From Nitrospinaceae bacterium (GTDB lineage: Bacteria > Nitrospinota > Nitrospinia > Nitrospinales > VA-1): a stretch of DNA of 64,000 bases. A program made the position numbers and the translations under genes. Positions 1 through 7,900 of this stretch are shown here, one piece after another. The notes beneath the pieces were generated by a model. The model saw nothing but the letters and a program-made list of their open reading frames with translations, was not told the DNA's origin and did no database searches. The first letter of the stretch is position 1. Every line of letters starts with the position of its first letter. The stretch spans positions 1 through 64,000 of the forward strand of contig JAJDAY010000032.1 in assembly GCA_029261655.1 (NCBI GenBank). The letters are read 5' to 3'.

Positions 1-927
1 CTGGAAAAGGTCGCTCCCTTTGAGTCCCGCACCCTAAAAGTGAAGTTCGGGAACTTCACGGCGGAGACCCCAGTTTCAGGTTCCACCGCAGATTATTTGT
101 CGATCCGAGGCTATAAAATAGCGGTCGGAGAATTTTTCACCGAAAAGGATTTGCAACTCAGCAAGCGGGTGGCGGTGATCGGAAAAACCACGGTCGAGAA
201 TGTTTTTGGCGAAGAAGACCCTCTGGGGAAAACCATCCGCATCAACGCCGTTCCGTTTCAGGTCATCGGCGTGTTTCAGTCCAAGGGATTGGACACGGAT
301 GGCCAGGATCAGGACGATATCCTGATGATTCCGCTCACCACGTTACTGCGCCGAATTATCAATCAAACATTTATCTCCACTATTTACGCCAGGGCGGTTT
401 CCAGGAAAAAGATGGACTCGGCTATCGCAAACATCCGGGACGCTTTACGAGAACGCCATAAACTTAAAGGAGACGCCGGCGACGATTTCACCATCATCAG
501 TCAGTTGGATATCGAAGATATAAAACTGGAGACCACGGAATTGTTCACCAAGCTGATCGTCAGCATTGCCTCTATTTCGTTGGTGGTGGGAGGCATCGGC
601 ATCCTGGCGGTGATGTTGATTTCTGTTAAAGAGCGGACCCGTGAAATTGGCATCCGCCGTGCGGTGGGAGCCGCCAAAGGAGATATTGTTCAGCAGTTTT
701 TATTGGAGTCGGCGGTGATCGGGGTTTTGGGCGGCGCTATCGGAGTCGCTTTCGGCGCGGCAATCACCCTGGGGGTGAATCGCTGGGGGCCGTGGTCGCT
801 GATTCTGGATGTCCCCTCGATTTTTCTGGCCTCAGGAGTTTGTCTGGGAATCGCTTTAGTGTTCGGGATTTATCCGGCGATCAAGGCGTCCCGTCTGGAC
901 CCCATGGTCGCTCTGACGGTGGAATGA
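1..927 (+). CDS. MacB/FtsX-family ABC transporter permease (5' truncated)
   Basis: The frame is open from base 1, so the N-terminus lies outside the window and 308 residues are visible. The first ~170 residues look like a MacB-type periplasmic core domain. They are followed by three membrane helices at about residues 185-210, 235-260 and 270-295, in the FtsX permease arrangement. The conserved coupling segment RTREIGIRRAVGA and the C-terminal ASRLDPMVAL motif are typical of MacB/LolC-like permeases. Family members work with a MacB-type ATPase and often an outer-membrane channel, exporting peptides, lipoproteins or small molecules, or acting mechanically on the envelope. The partner ATPase is presumably upstream, outside the window, so the substrate is unknown. 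A strong terminator follows the stop codon. Confidence 0.9.
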   Translation: MEKVAPFESRTLKVKFGNFTAETPVSGSTADYLSIRGYKIAVGEFFTEKDLQLSKRVAVIGKTTVENVFGEEDPLGKTIRINAVPFQVIGVFQSKGLDTDGQDQDDILMIPLTTLLRRIINQTFISTIYARAVSRKKMDSAIANIRDALRERHKLKGDAGDDFTIISQLDIEDIKLETTELFTKLIVSIASISLVVGGIGILAVMLISVKERTREIGIRRAVGAAKGDIVQQFLLESAVIGVLGGAIGVAFGAAITLGVNRWGPWSLILDVPSIFLASGVCLGIALVFGIYPAIKASRLDPMVALTVE

Positions 928-990
928 TTTCATTCAATATTTTTCTGTCAGACGCTCGCGGGCTCCTTCATTGGAACCGGAAGATAAAAA

Positions 991-1025
991 AAGGGCTGAA
1001 CCGGTTTCCCGGAACAGCCCTTTTT
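991..1025. terminator. bidirectional intrinsic terminator
   Basis: A stem of AAGGGCTG (991-998) with CAGCCCTT (1015-1022) encloses a CCGG-containing loop. It is followed by five T on the plus strand and preceded by a run of A, which is T on the minus strand. It can end the plus-strand permease transcript and also the minus-strand gene that stops at 1045. Confidence 0.8.
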
Positions 1026-1044
1026 CAAACCGCCATTAATTTTT

Positions 1045-1509
1045 TTAGAACCCAAAACCGCCGTGGTTAGCCGCGACCATACAGGCCAGCATGGGCAGTG
1101 AGAGCCAGGCGTTGGTGCGGCTCGCCAAAAAGGCGTTGCGCTTGGCTTTGGCCAGAGCGTCCCCCTCTAAAGCCCCCGCGATGATTTTTTTCTGGTTGGG
1201 CCAGATGATGAACCAGACATTCCCCGCCATGATGATGCCGAGTAGCATGCCGATCATGATTTCGGAGCTGGGAATACCTTCAACGGTTCCTCTGCCTGCC
1301 ACGTAATAAGCGATGCCGGTGATCACGGTCAACAACGCTGAATGCCTGAACAGGAAAAGCGCCTTCGGAAGGATGATCTGGGTGTACGGCTTGGCCGCTC
1401 CCGCTTCCGTCATTTTGGGCATGGACTGAACCTGAACCAGATTGAAAAAGTACAACAGGCCGATCCATAAAATTCCGACTAATACGTGAAGAAATTCGTA
1501 TACCCACAT
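1045..1509 (-). CDS. four-helix membrane protein, Urate_ox_N/PuuD-like
   Basis: This 154-residue polytopic membrane protein has about four helices. The segment GNVWFIIWPNQKKI in the middle matches what I know of the membrane domain called urate oxidase N-terminal (Urate_ox_N, PuuD-like), found alone in many non-purine contexts. His8 and other helix-embedded histidines could bind haem, as in related four-helix families, but this is inference. There is no cytochrome c domain such as PuuD carries, so urate oxidation should not be assumed. An SD-like AGGTAAAG lies upstream of the ATG. The gene stands alone, converging on the bidirectional terminator. Confidence 0.6.
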   Translation of the reverse strand: MWVYEFLHVLVGILWIGLLYFFNLVQVQSMPKMTEAGAAKPYTQIILPKALFLFRHSALLTVITGIAYYVAGRGTVEGIPSSEIMIGMLLGIIMAGNVWFIIWPNQKKIIAGALEGDALAKAKRNAFLASRTNAWLSLPMLACMVAANHGGFGF

Positions 1510-1732
1510 AATAACTTTACCTATCCCTTTCTTTTTCTTTAAAATTAATAATCACAGTGTTGAACCATGATGGAGTTGACGGGCCAATGGTATTTCTTGC
1601 GGCATTAAAAATTTGATGAATATTTTCTGGCATGGATTCAACTTTTATCCAAGTTTTGGGCATTTTAGTTTAATTTTCGCCAAGAGGCCAATTTAAATAA
1701 ATACGGAGACTGTTTTTTTCCGGGAAACGGTA

Positions 1733-2077
1733 TCATCTCTGGAGAAGAAAATATAGAAGGACTGCCAGGGCGGAGCTATTAAATATTAGGAAAAATAACA
1801 GCCATTTTTTGGGAAGCCCTGAAAAGGATTGGGGTTCAAGGGGTGCTGTGTCTTTAAGGGAGGTGGGCCGGGCTGTTTTGATTTCTTCCGTCAGCGCCTG
1901 ATTTTTACGGATCAGGTGAGAGTTTTCCGCCCGCAATTTTTCGATCCGGTCTTTTAGTTGAAGCCGTTCGACCTTCAGGTTTTTGGATTTTTCGATTTCC
2001 CGGCGCAGAACTTCTTCCGGCCCCAGAGTGATGCCGTTTTCTTCGTAGACTTCTTCCCAATCGTCTTCATCGTTCAT
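1733..2077 (-). CDS. small acidic coiled-coil protein with C-terminal membrane anchor
   Basis: I do not recognise a named family. The 114-residue product has a very acidic start, a predicted coiled coil at about residues 25-70 (heptad-like, rich in Lys, Glu and Leu), a Pro/Ser linker and one C-terminal hydrophobic helix at about 92-111. This is a tail-anchored layout with the coiled coil in the cytoplasm. Its ATG overlaps the stop of the upstream aldo/keto reductase by four bases (ATGA), so the two are translationally coupled and probably co-regulated. The function is unknown. Confidence 0.6.
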   Translation of the reverse strand: MNDEDDWEEVYEENGITLGPEEVLRREIEKSKNLKVERLQLKDRIEKLRAENSHLIRKNQALTEEIKTARPTSLKDTAPLEPQSFSGLPKKWLLFFLIFNSSALAVLLYFLLQR

Positions 2078-3000
2078 AAGCCGGAACTCACCGAGTCCAA
2101 ACGTTGCAATTGTTCTTTGCTGAGTTCAAGGTCGGCGGCTCCTCCAAAATCGCGGATTTGCTCGACTTTGCGCGACCCCACGATGGCGGTCAATATATTT
2201 TCCTGGGCCAGAACCCAGGCCACGGCGATCTGAACCGGTTTTCGTCTCGTTTCATCGGCAATTTCCTTCACCGTTTCCAGAACCTTCAACGCCTTGGAAA
2301 AAAGCGGTTCCTGATAAAAACGGTTGGATTCCCGTGTGGGAAATTTTCTGGCGTCTGGGCTGATACGGCCAGCCAATAGTCCCTGAGCGGTGGGCGAGAA
2401 CGCCATGTAACCAAGACCCGCGTTTAGGCAGATTTGGCGGGTATCGCCTTCATAGCGCCGTTCCAACATACTATAGGGGACCTCGTTAACAGAAAAGCGG
2501 GAAATTTCGTTTCCCAACAGGCGGAGATTTTCTTCATGGAAATTTGAAAGCCCGATGATTCTGGTTTTGCCGCTTTTTTTTAAGGCGTGCATGATGTCGC
2601 AAAGCCGGGCGTTTTTTTCAGGAGTGCTGAAATAATTTCCCGGCCAGTGGATGAGGTAAACATCCACGTACTCGCGGCCAAGAGCGGTCAGGCTGTCTTC
2701 CAGATGTTTCTGGTAACTTGGGAGTGTCAATTCCGCATCGGGCCAGATTTTTGAGATGATGATGACGTCATTTTTTTTCGGACCGAGGGCTTGCCCGAGT
2801 CGGCGTTCGGATTCACCGTCCCCGTAGCCTTCGGCAGTGTCGAAGGCGGTGATACCCTGGGCCAGGGCTTCCTTCACCGCAGAATCGGCGTCCTTTTTGG
2901 AACAAACATCTCCCCACCCCCCGCTTGGGGCCATCTGCCAGCAACCGAAGGTGATGACGCTCCAGTCTTTTTCCAGACCATCGCAGGATACCGTTCGCAT
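2074..3000 (-). CDS. aldo/keto reductase
   Basis: This NADPH-dependent aldo/keto reductase is about 308 residues long from the start chosen here. The catalytic tetrad is visible: Asp and Tyr in FDTAEGYGDG, Lys in IISKIWP and His in YLIHWPG. The C-terminal part (GSRKVEQIRDF) is the usual nucleotide-phosphate binding region. Family members reduce aldehydes and ketones in the cytoplasm; the substrate cannot be told here. I start at ATG 3000, one base after the stop of the upstream membrane protein, because the family begins shortly before the first beta strand. A longer frame from 3054 would overlap that gene by 53 bases and add 18 unusual residues. Neither start has a strong Shine-Dalgarno. Confidence 0.85.
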   Translation of the reverse strand: MRTVSCDGLEKDWSVITFGCWQMAPSGGWGDVCSKKDADSAVKEALAQGITAFDTAEGYGDGESERRLGQALGPKKNDVIIISKIWPDAELTLPSYQKHLEDSLTALGREYVDVYLIHWPGNYFSTPEKNARLCDIMHALKKSGKTRIIGLSNFHEENLRLLGNEISRFSVNEVPYSMLERRYEGDTRQICLNAGLGYMAFSPTAQGLLAGRISPDARKFPTRESNRFYQEPLFSKALKVLETVKEIADETRRKPVQIAVAWVLAQENILTAIVGSRKVEQIRDFGGAADLELSKEQLQRLDSVSSGL

Positions 3001-3001
3001 T

Positions 3002-3316
3002 TTATCGCATGATAAAGGTGATGGTCCTCGGATAACTTTCTGGAGTCTCGCCATTGACCTGGGTTTTTAAAGGCTCGTTCTCCCAGTCAAAGGGGCGCGT
3101 CTGGTTTTGCAGTTTCCAGATTTTGTATCCGATCAGTAAACCGACGATGCCTGTCGTCAGGATGAAAAACGCGAAAATATAGGCGATCAGTTTGGGGAAC
3201 ATAAAAATCAGAACCCCAAGCGCCGTAAAAAATATTCCAAAGAGTAAGACGCTTTTTCTCACCGCCTTGTACCCCTGGTCGAAAATATCGTTTGTATGAC
3301 CCCAATGGTTTGTCAT
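3002..3316 (-). CDS. small two-helix membrane protein of unknown function
   Basis: The product has 104 residues. A short N-terminal segment ends in KAVRKS, followed by two adjacent hydrophobic helices (about 22-42 and 46-66) and a charged tail. This resembles many small inner-membrane hairpin proteins, but I do not recognise a specific family. The start is well supported by AAGGAGGAC at 3322-3330, six bases before the ATG. The stop is one base from the aldo/keto reductase start, suggesting one transcript with the two downstream genes. Confidence 0.65.
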   Translation of the reverse strand: MTNHWGHTNDIFDQGYKAVRKSVLLFGIFFTALGVLIFMFPKLIAYIFAFFILTTGIVGLLIGYKIWKLQNQTRPFDWENEPLKTQVNGETPESYPRTITFIMR

Positions 3317-3404
3317 GGATTGTCCTCCTTAGCTGGAATTTTTCTTCCTACGGTATATAAATAAGATCGTCGAAAGCCTTTGTCAAGCCAGTCCCTGTTG
3401 CCGG

Positions 3405-3998
3405 TCACAGCGATTTTAATAGGACAACGATTTCCCTGAAATCTCTTTTTTGCCGGGGCAGGGTGCGTCTCCAATGCGTGACTCTTGGGCTTGGGTGATA
3501 CAGGGGAATCAGGATAAACCGGGGCGTGGTTATCGGCTGGGCAACGGTTTTTCCAAGCGCGTGTTTTGTTCCTAAAAGAAGGTTGATCGCTTGCAGACCC
3601 ACGCCTCCTAAGGTGACAACGATTTTGGGTCGAATGATTTTAAGGACGGATTCCAGATAAAAGGAGCAATTTCGTATTTCTTTGGCGGTGGGGCGGCGGT
3701 TGTTGCCATTTTCCAAGGGATTGCATAACGCGGCGTTGGTGATGAAAACCTGGTCGCGGGTCCATCCTGCATGGTCGAGGAGGGTCTCAAAATTTTTCCC
3801 CGACTGGTCGCCTGAAAAAGGAATCCCGGTGCGGCCCGCCCCCAGTCTCCCGGGTGCTTCGGCTACAAAAACAACTTCTGCGGTGAGCGACCCATTGCCT
3901 GAGCTTAGAACGGCGGATTGGTCGGAGAGATTCGGGCAGACCTGGCATTTTGCCGCCTGTTTTGCAAGTTGATTGAAATATTTGGCCCGATCAGGCAT
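3405..3998 (-). CDS. Fe-S uracil-DNA glycosylase (family 4/5-like)
   Basis: This 197-residue DNA repair enzyme should excise uracil (or related deaminated bases) from DNA. Motif 1 is EAPGRLGAGRTGIPFSGD, between the family 4 (GEAPG) and family 5 (GAxxTGxxFxGD) signatures, and motif 2 is HPSPRV. Four cysteines spaced CxxC near residues 18-21, then Cys in AALCNP and in RNCSFY, match the [4Fe-4S] ligands of family 4/5 enzymes. The ATG lies three bases after the stop of the small ORF at 4002-4121, whose last codons carry the TGAGG Shine-Dalgarno, so the two genes are coupled. A second, distantly related UDG-fold protein is encoded at 13564-14157. Confidence 0.85.
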   Translation of the reverse strand: MPDRAKYFNQLAKQAAKCQVCPNLSDQSAVLSSGNGSLTAEVVFVAEAPGRLGAGRTGIPFSGDQSGKNFETLLDHAGWTRDQVFITNAALCNPLENGNNRRPTAKEIRNCSFYLESVLKIIRPKIVVTLGGVGLQAINLLLGTKHALGKTVAQPITTPRFILIPLYHPSPRVTHWRRTLPRQKRDFREIVVLLKSL

Positions 3999-4001
3999 GC
4001 C

Positions 4002-4121
4002 TCAGGTTTTGTTTTCGTCGGCAGAAGTATCTTCCTCTTCGTCGTCATCGCTGGTCTTGCAGATAACAAAGAAACCCACGGTGAGAAGGATGCTGGCAAT
4101 GATGGTGAGAATGATGTCCAT
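4002..4121 (-). CDS. 39-residue single-helix membrane peptide
   Basis: This reading frame sits in the gap between two annotated-size genes. It starts MDIILTIIASILLTVGFFV, a single hydrophobic helix, then has a short acidic tail (DDDEEED). Support comes from its fit: it fills the gap with 26 bases upstream and 3 bases downstream, on the same strand, and its end supplies the ribosome site for the glycosylase. The predicted topology is an N-terminal anchor with an acidic tail. The function is unknown. The Shine-Dalgarno is weak (AAGAAA). Confidence 0.55.
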   Translation of the reverse strand: MDIILTIIASILLTVGFFVICKTSDDDEEEDTSADENKT

Positions 4122-4147
4122 GATTTCTTGCCGGTTAAATCATTTTA

Positions 4148-4555
4148 TTAAAAAGGTTTGATAGTGGCCAGATAAATCATACCCGCGCCGACGATGAAAA
4201 TCGGTATATGTACCATCATCGCATATTTTTTAGGCAATACGTCCTGGGAAATCTGTTTCCCATTCATGACGCCAAGGCCGATCAACACGATGAGCAGGAT
4301 CATTTTTACCTTGATCCAGCTGGCTTCCTGGAACACGCCTGTACTCACTGCCAGATAAATTCCGGAGATGAGGGTCACCCCCAGAATGGGGTAGTAGATA
4401 AACTTGTGAATGCGCGCCTGGGTTTTTTTCAGTCCCCGAATTTCATCGTCATTTTTTAATCGAAGACGGAAAACAACCGTGAGCGATTGCAAAAAAAGAG
4501 TGCCGATCACCAGGCACATGGAGATCATGTGTAATGTGAGAAAAAAGTTTTTCAT
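4148..4555 (-). CDS. four-helix membrane protein, CopD/DUF2269-like
   Basis: The product has 135 residues and four predicted membrane helices. His9 lies in the first helix (LTLHMISMCLVIG) and a second His comes after the short basic loop (RIHKFIYYP). This is the layout of the CopD/HemJ/DUF2269 superfamily of small haem- or copper-associated membrane proteins. The assignment rests on that pattern only, and the exact subfamily is uncertain. It lies in a closely packed minus-strand series with the 4578-5033 membrane protein upstream and the 39-residue peptide downstream. Confidence 0.55.
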   Translation of the reverse strand: MKNFFLTLHMISMCLVIGTLFLQSLTVVFRLRLKNDDEIRGLKKTQARIHKFIYYPILGVTLISGIYLAVSTGVFQEASWIKVKMILLIVLIGLGVMNGKQISQDVLPKKYAMMVHIPIFIVGAGMIYLATIKPF

Positions 4556-4577
4556 CGTTAAGGTATTTTAAAAAGAG

Positions 4578-5033
4578 TTAGAGTTGTGGCGTTGACCCGG
4601 TGACCGGGACTTCGGTTTCAGATTTCCAATAAGCCCGGCTCCCCACCATCAGGGCGATGCCGATACCGCAATAGACTCCGGCAACGACAATATAGCCGCC
4701 TAAATATTCGTTGAAATTTCTAATCAGGATGCCCAGAAGCATCATCCCGGCAATCAGGCCATAAAATGGTATTGAAAATAGTTGATGAATTTTCACAGGC
4801 GATTCCAGGCCTTGTATGCGTGCTCTATTTTTCCGCGCGGACTTGCTCAATACAAAAAGGCCCTTGAAAAATCCAACGACGATTCCGGTCGCGACTGAAA
4901 AAACGATCCCCATTTGGGTGGAGTTTTGTTCGTCAACTGCGAGTTGGTACATGCCGGTCCCCCGGTAGATCAAAAAGAAGCCAATCAAGCCCCATAATCC
5001 ACCGGCTATGTAAATGAGGTTGTTTTTGCTCAA
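4578..5033 (-). CDS. four-helix membrane protein of unknown function
   Basis: The 151-residue protein has about four hydrophobic segments (near residues 7-23, 44-62, 83-103 and 112-132), with a positively charged loop (KSARKNRARI) between helices two and three that should be cytoplasmic. I do not recognise the family. Its size and layout parallel the next gene, 22 bases downstream, so the pair may form a membrane complex; that is inference. Spacing suggests the same operon as the 5112-6693 genes. Confidence 0.6.
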   Translation of the reverse strand: MSKNNLIYIAGGLWGLIGFFLIYRGTGMYQLAVDEQNSTQMGIVFSVATGIVVGFFKGLFVLSKSARKNRARIQGLESPVKIHQLFSIPFYGLIAGMMLLGILIRNFNEYLGGYIVVAGVYCGIGIALMVGSRAYWKSETEVPVTGSTPQL

Positions 5034-5111
5034 AATATCAGTCCATTAGTGATAAGCAGGGCCGGGTTTTAAGATGATGATTCGCAATAAAAGGATTTAT
5101 CAAAGGAAATA

Positions 5112-5561
5112 TTAAGGCTTACCGGCTTCGGTTTTTTTCATGGAACCGGCCACCGGCCTCACCGCCATTCGCCCGCTTTTGCTCTTGTACAGGTTGCGAA
5201 TCTCTCCCGTTTTGAAATCCAGAATATAACCTTCGTTGCCTGTAAAATGTTCGTGGATCCAGATCGTGGATAAGGGTCCAGCGGGAAAAGCCGCGTGCAA
5301 ATGAATTTCGTTGCCGTATTTGTCGGTATTGACCGCTGACGGATCATACAGGCTGAGCACTTCGTCCTGCGCGGGGAGCCGCCAGTCCAATATCCCGCCA
5401 AACCTGATATCGCGAAAATGATTAACATGATCGACGGCCTCGTCCCAGGACACCCATTTGGCATCGGTTTGCCAGGAGTCTTCTTTGCTCCAGGTCAACT
5501 CCGTCTTTTTGTCGGTGATGGTTCCGTTATTATTGTCGATAAAACGTTCAGCCGTATTCAT
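5112..5561 (-). CDS. DUF1566 (Lcl C-terminal-like) domain protein
   Basis: This 149-residue protein is made of one DUF1566 domain. It shows the opening RFIDNNNGTITDKKTELTW, the central GGILDWRLPAQDEVLSLYD and the closing MAVRPVAG that define the family. DUF1566 shares a C-type-lectin-like fold and is often surface-exposed or fused to other domains. Here there is no signal peptide, so its location is uncertain and no ligand can be named. It starts 16 bases after the squalene/phytoene synthase stop, consistent with co-transcription. Confidence 0.75.
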   Translation of the reverse strand: MNTAERFIDNNNGTITDKKTELTWSKEDSWQTDAKWVSWDEAVDHVNHFRDIRFGGILDWRLPAQDEVLSLYDPSAVNTDKYGNEIHLHAAFPAGPLSTIWIHEHFTGNEGYILDFKTGEIRNLYKSKSGRMAVRPVAGSMKKTEAGKP

Positions 5562-5577
5562 AGGTGTCTCATACAGG

Positions 5578-6693
5578 TTAAATGTTGGAAGTCACAGGAG
5601 CCAGAGGGATTTTCTCCAACCGCTTCTTAAGGTTTTTAAGGTTGAAACGGGACGGACTCTGCAAATCTCTGGTTGCGAGAATATTTTGAAAGGAACGCTG
5701 TAGCAAAAAGTCTGAATAGGCGAACAGCGGGGTGGACCATAAAATCCTTTTCACCGTACTACGGGAAATTTTGACCGGAGCGGGCGAGGTGAGGAGATCG
5801 GGGTTGTTGTGAAGCGCCGCCACCGTTTCCATTGCCATCCATAGAGGCCAGACACAAAATAACCGAAGGGACATTTTATGATTGGGAATGGCCAGGGAAA
5901 ATTGAAGCGCGTCCTCCAGATGTCCGGTGGTTTTTTGCAGTAGTTTTTCGAGGATTTCCATGTTCTTCTCGATGGAAACTCCAGAGTGAAATTCTTCGAG
6001 AGTCAGCCCTTTTTCTTTGATGAGTCCTTTCGGAATATAGGACCACCCGCGTTCACGATCGGCGACGATGTCTTTGGATATGTTGGTCATTTGCAGGCCC
6101 AGTCCAAAGGACACGGCGTTATTCTTCATGGTTTCCTTTGCCTTGTCCGACAGATACGGAAGTTCCAGGAAGAACAGGTTGCAGAGCATTTCTCCCACCA
6201 GACCGGCGACAAAATAGCAATATTCTTCAAGCTCTTCTTCATCTTCGAGAGGCGTCATCTTGTCCTGCTCAAAGCGTTTTTGAAAATGGGCCATGCCGCG
6301 CGCCATTTTGGCTACGGAAGGGATGATCTGTTGTTGATATTTTTCTTTCAGATTGTCAAAAACATTGAAAACCCGCGCGGTATTTGAAAGCAGTTCGAGG
6401 TCGTTGACGCTTCCGTCCACCACGGCAATTTCGGCAATCCACTGGCTCAGGGCATTTTTACGGTGGGCCGGGTCTTCCAGTAAACGGGCAAAATCCAACA
6501 GGAGTTTGATTTTAACTTCGCTATCCAATTTTCCGGCGTCTTCCACAGTATCTACGATCCTGCAGAAAAGGTAGGCGACCAATACACTGCGGTGAATTTC
6601 GCCTCTGAGCACCGAGATGTTCAGGGCGAAGGTCCGGCTCACTCTGGGAAGTGCGTTCACACAATATTGCCAATCGTTCATCATGCGTTTCAA
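5578..6693 (-). CDS. squalene/phytoene synthase family prenyltransferase
   Basis: This trans-isoprenyl diphosphate synthase joins two prenyl diphosphates head to head, most likely two farnesyl diphosphates to presqualene diphosphate or squalene. The two Mg-binding acidic motifs are visible: DTVED at residues 48-52 and DIVADRERG at about 205-215. The N-terminal SRTFALNI and YLFCRIVDTVEDA segments look more like squalene synthase than HpnC/HpnD, but phytoene synthase activity cannot be excluded. At 371 residues the length is normal. Another start three codons downstream (MMNDW) is possible. ispH, 200 bases upstream on the same strand, makes the precursors. The product would feed hopanoid, sterol or carotenoid synthesis. 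Confidence 0.85.
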   Translation of the reverse strand: MKRMMNDWQYCVNALPRVSRTFALNISVLRGEIHRSVLVAYLFCRIVDTVEDAGKLDSEVKIKLLLDFARLLEDPAHRKNALSQWIAEIAVVDGSVNDLELLSNTARVFNVFDNLKEKYQQQIIPSVAKMARGMAHFQKRFEQDKMTPLEDEEELEEYCYFVAGLVGEMLCNLFFLELPYLSDKAKETMKNNAVSFGLGLQMTNISKDIVADRERGWSYIPKGLIKEKGLTLEEFHSGVSIEKNMEILEKLLQKTTGHLEDALQFSLAIPNHKMSLRLFCVWPLWMAMETVAALHNNPDLLTSPAPVKISRSTVKRILWSTPLFAYSDFLLQRSFQNILATRDLQSPSRFNLKNLKKRLEKIPLAPVTSNI

Positions 6694-6713
6694 AGATATT
6701 TTTCGTGAAATAA

Positions 6714-6733
6714 AAACCGCGTTTCTGCGGTTT
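6714..6733 (-). terminator. possible minus-strand terminator or attenuator
   Basis: AAACCGC (6714-6720) pairs with GCGGTTT (6727-6733) around a six-base loop. On the minus strand it is followed by TTATTT. It lies 21 bases before the synthase start, so it could end transcription from ispH or attenuate read-through. The stem is only seven pairs. Confidence 0.4.
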
Positions 6734-6900
6734 AAAAACTAAGAGACGACCCAAAAATCCCGGGCTCTCAGTGAGCGCCGGAAACTATTTTTTTAACTGA
6801 ACCTACAGTTTATCACAAAATTCCAGCACGTATACCGACGGTGACGGCAGGGCATTCAGGGAGATGATGCGCGTTTCTTAGGCAAAAAGAGGGGCTTGGG

Positions 6901-7785
6901 TCAGGAGGGTACGGCCTGCTGTGTATTTTTCATATCAGCAGCGATATCTAAAATGGCTTCATGAAGCTCGTTGATGACATTTTCCGGAGTGCTGGTTCCC
7001 GCCGTGATACCGACATGTTCTTTATTAATAAACCAGGACTTGTCCAATTGCGAAGTGGATTCGATATGGTGAGCTTCAATCTTTTTTTCATCACAAACCT
7101 GCACCAGTTTTTTGGTGTTGGAGGAGTTGAAACCGCCAATCACGATCATGAGATCCACCTGATCCGCTAATTCCCAGACAGCGACCTGACGGTCACGGGT
7201 CGGTTGGCAAATGGTGTTGACAAACGAGACGGCGTCCACACAATCCATCGCGGTGATTTTTTTTACCAGTGATTCCACTTTGTCAACCTGCTGGGTGGTC
7301 TGGCTCACGATCCCGAGCTTGCGTTTGCCCCTTTCACGGATTTTCTCCAGATCCGCCTCTCCGTTGATGACAAGATAATCGTCCAGATCGCCCACAATGC
7401 CGCGGACTTCCACGTGATCCTTCTGACCGATGACCACGGGAAAAAAATTCTTATCCACCATTCCCTTGATGGTTTTGTGGACGCGCATGACCAGCGGACA
7501 ACTGGCGTCGTAAACGGTAAAGCCCGCGTCCTCCAGTTTTTGTTTGGTTTTTTCGGCGGCCCCGTGGGCTGTGATCATCACTTTTTTGGTTTTGATTTTG
7601 TCTATGTCGTCGATTCCCTTGACCACGTCGACGCCGTTATTTTTAAGGGATTCGTTGATTTGCGGATTGTGGACCAATTGTCCGAGGATGGTTAAATTAT
7701 CCTGGAATTCAGGGGCCATGGCCATGTTGATGGCGTCCTGCACGCCAAAGCAGGTCCCTAAAGCGCTTGCGAGTGAAACTTTCAT
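6901..7785 (-). CDS. ispH: 4-hydroxy-3-methylbut-2-enyl diphosphate reductase
   Basis: IspH (LytB) catalyses the last step of the MEP pathway, reducing HMBPP to IPP and DMAPP with a [4Fe-4S] cluster in the cytoplasm. The three cluster cysteines sit in the expected contexts: Cys12 in LGTCFGVQDAI, one in DASCPLVMRVH near residue 95, and one in NTICQPTRDRQ near residue 190. Substrate-contact residues in TSTPENVI near the C-terminus are present. At 294 residues the length is typical. AAGGAA lies eight bases before the ATG. The gene has its own likely promoter (7812-7841), and the SUF operon in this window would supply its cluster. Confidence 0.95.
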   Translation of the reverse strand: MKVSLASALGTCFGVQDAINMAMAPEFQDNLTILGQLVHNPQINESLKNNGVDVVKGIDDIDKIKTKKVMITAHGAAEKTKQKLEDAGFTVYDASCPLVMRVHKTIKGMVDKNFFPVVIGQKDHVEVRGIVGDLDDYLVINGEADLEKIRERGKRKLGIVSQTTQQVDKVESLVKKITAMDCVDAVSFVNTICQPTRDRQVAVWELADQVDLMIVIGGFNSSNTKKLVQVCDEKKIEAHHIESTSQLDKSWFINKEHVGITAGTSTPENVINELHEAILDIAADMKNTQQAVPS

Positions 7786-7811
7786 TTAAATTCCTTTTAG
7801 AATATCCAAGC

Positions 7812-7841
7812 TTTATAATTGCGCCGAACAGCTACCTTCAA
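7812..7841 (-). promoter_or_regulatory. candidate sigma70 promoter of ispH
   Basis: On the minus strand, TTGAAG (7836-7841) and TATAAA (7812-7817) are 18 bases apart. The predicted start falls about 20 bases before the ispH ATG. The -10 matches consensus at five of six bases and the -35 at four. Confidence 0.45.
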
Positions 7842-7900
7842 GCCTACATATTAACAAAACCAGACGCAGTTTTAAATAATAACCCACATCGGTCGGATAT

